Shown here: piece after piece, positions 5,548 through 6,397 of the stretch
How the letters are laid out: every line of letters starts with the position of its first letter
How positions within the stretch are numbered: the first letter of the stretch is position 1
NCBI GenBank assembly: GCA_046594105.1
Contig: JBKJQB010000174.1
Location: forward strand, 1-6,397
Direction of reading: 5' to 3'
DNA length: 6,397 nucleotides
DNA from: JBDSGC01 sp046594105
Lineage (GTDB): Bacteria > Acidobacteriota > Thermoanaerobaculia > Gp7-AA8
Position numbers and translations under genes: made by a program
The notes under the pieces: model-generated
What the model was told of the DNA's origin: nothing
Database searches by the model: none
The model's input: only the letters and a program-made list of their open reading frames with translations

Positions 5548-6397
5548 TCACTGCACGCCGTTCCGCAGATCGAGGATGTGCTGGGCTTTGATGATCGTCG
5601 AGAGGGCAACAATGCTTGGATCGGTATAGGACTGCGGGGTCAGCGAAAGCGCGGCGCGGGCAGCATTGAGGTTCGCGCGGAGCTCGGTCACATGAGCCAC
5701 CTTCGGCGTGGTCACTCCCGGCGTGATGGTCGGATCGGTGAACGTTGCGGCAGCGAGTCCGGCGAGGGCCCGGACCGCGTTCACAGCCGTTCGGAGCTGG
5801 GTGACGTGCACCGCTTTGATGGTGATGCCTGCGAGCGCGGCATCGGTGAAGATCACCGTCGTGGCCAGATCGGGAGCGGTGTAAGCACTCGTCGTGAAGG
5901 TGCTCATCGCATACGCGCGCACCTTGTAGAGATAAGAGGTATTCGGTGTGACGTTGGTATCCGTAAACTGTGTTCCATTCGTTGACGTGATGATCGTGAA
6001 GTTGATGCCGTCGGCACTGCGAGCGATGTCGTAACTCGACGCGCTGAAGACCGCGGGCCATGCCACGTTGACTGAGGTGGTCGTGATTGCGGTCGCGGTG
6101 ACCGAAGTGGGGGCGTCAAAGACATACGTGTAGCTTCCGCTCGCGGTACCACCGGCCGTGTTGACCTCCAGCACGACAGAGCCGGCGTTCGAGGCGGGAG
6201 TGGTCACGGTGATGGACGACGCGCTGCTCGCGGTGACGGCCGCGATCGTTCCGCCAAAGGTGACGTTCCACAGATTCCCAAGGTTCGTTCCGGTGATGGT
6301 GACGGACTGGCCGCCGTTGGTCGGACCGCTGGAGGGAGCGATGTTGGTGATGGACGGGGCCGGGTAAGCAATGGAGATCAGACGCTGGATGCTGGGG
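5548..6397 (-). CDS. IPT/TIG and fibronectin III protein with triple C-terminal repeat, 5' end outside window
   Basis: The C-terminal 282 residues are visible; the frame is open through the right edge, so the true start is outside. The GTG at 6207 is an ordinary internal valine within the IPT domain, not a start. Visible residues 14-93 form an IPT/TIG domain (PSITNIAPSSGPTNGGQ, VTITGTNL, VTFGG, then VTTPASNAGSV), an Ig-like fold common in cell-surface proteins. Residues 96-176 are a fibronectin III domain (APTSVTATA, SVNVAW, YDIARSADG, PNTSYLYKVRAY). Residues 183-282 hold three repeats, each starting [FY]TD and containing KAxHVTxLR, with the last cut short by the stop. No cysteine is present in the visible part. 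The gene ends 108 bases before the central gene on the same strand. The whole protein is probably a larger extracellular or surface protein; its N-terminal domains and any enzymatic part are unknown. Confidence 0.9.
   Translation of the reverse strand, partial: PSIQRLISIAYPAPSITNIAPSSGPTNGGQSVTITGTNLGNLWNVTFGGTIAAVTASSASSITVTTPASNAGSVVLEVNTAGGTASGSYTYVFDAPTSVTATAITTTSVNVAWPAVFSASSYDIARSADGINFTIITSTNGTQFTDTNVTPNTSYLYKVRAYAMSTFTTSAYTAPDLATTVIFTDAALAGITIKAVHVTQLRTAVNAVRALAGLAAATFTDPTITPGVTTPKVAHVTELRANLNAARAALSLTPQSYTDPSIVALSTIIKAQHILDLRNGVQ
5551..5850 (-). repeat. Three C-terminal repeats of about 37 residues in the IPT/Fn3 protein
   Basis: Units start at FTD (5850), FTD (5742) and YTD (5628), spaced 36 and 38 residues. 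The shared pattern is [FY]TD, a short loop with I/V and often G-[IV]-T, then KA[VQ]H[VI] or KVAHV, x-x-LR, and an Ala/Asn/Arg-rich helix. His in HV/HI and the LR pair are kept in all three. The third unit ends at DLRNGVQ and the stop. The composition suggests a short loop plus amphipathic helix per unit. I cannot name the family. Confidence 0.8.

Noticed and set aside
5510..6061. Minus-strand 183-codon frame overlapping the right-edge gene
   Set aside because: It is in another frame of the same strand; its His/Arg/Cys-rich product shows no domains, while the overlapping frame encodes clear IPT, Fn3 and repeat units.

Overview
The window is GC-rich (roughly 60-65% by eye). It carries three large genes, all on the minus strand, so the order of transcription runs from the right edge to the left edge. 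All three products look exported and are built from beta-rich repeat domains; I see no enzyme active site, transporter, RNA gene, mobile element or CRISPR array. The domain mix is IPT/TIG, fibronectin III, carboxypeptidase-regulatory-like folds, BACON-like Ig folds and FG-GAP/VCBS beta-propeller blades. With the GC content, this suggests an environmental Gram-negative bacterium of the Acidobacteriota (Thermoanaerobaculia-like) or a similar phylum. That placement is inference from domain style, not from a marker gene.

Right edge, 6397 to 5548: the C-terminal 282 residues of a protein whose start lies outside the window. It has an IPT/TIG domain, a fibronectin III domain and a C-terminal tail of three helical repeats of about 37 residues that I cannot assign to a named family. 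A 108-base gap follows, then a complete 1081-residue secreted protein (5439 to 2194). It has a signal peptide, three tandem carboxypeptidase-regulatory-like/transthyretin-like units, two BACON/Ig-like domains, and a clearly duplicated module of about 230 residues at the C-terminus that I do not recognise as a named domain.

The 287-base gap 2193-1907 holds a nested GC-rich inverted repeat directly after the stop codon, an AT-rich extended -10-like element and a perfect 12-base palindrome. It probably separates two transcription units. Left edge, 1906 to 1: an FG-GAP/VCBS repeat protein with a signal peptide and at least twelve 49-residue calcium-loop blades, running off the left edge. This gene is open from its ATG to the edge, so a caller that needs a stop codon inside the window would miss it.

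Together the genes look like a small set of surface or secreted binding/scaffold proteins. The most interesting signals are the three-blade (441-base) higher-order periodicity in the propeller array, the duplicated C-terminal module of the central protein, and the triple C-terminal repeat of the right-edge protein. No defence, metabolic or mobile system is visible.
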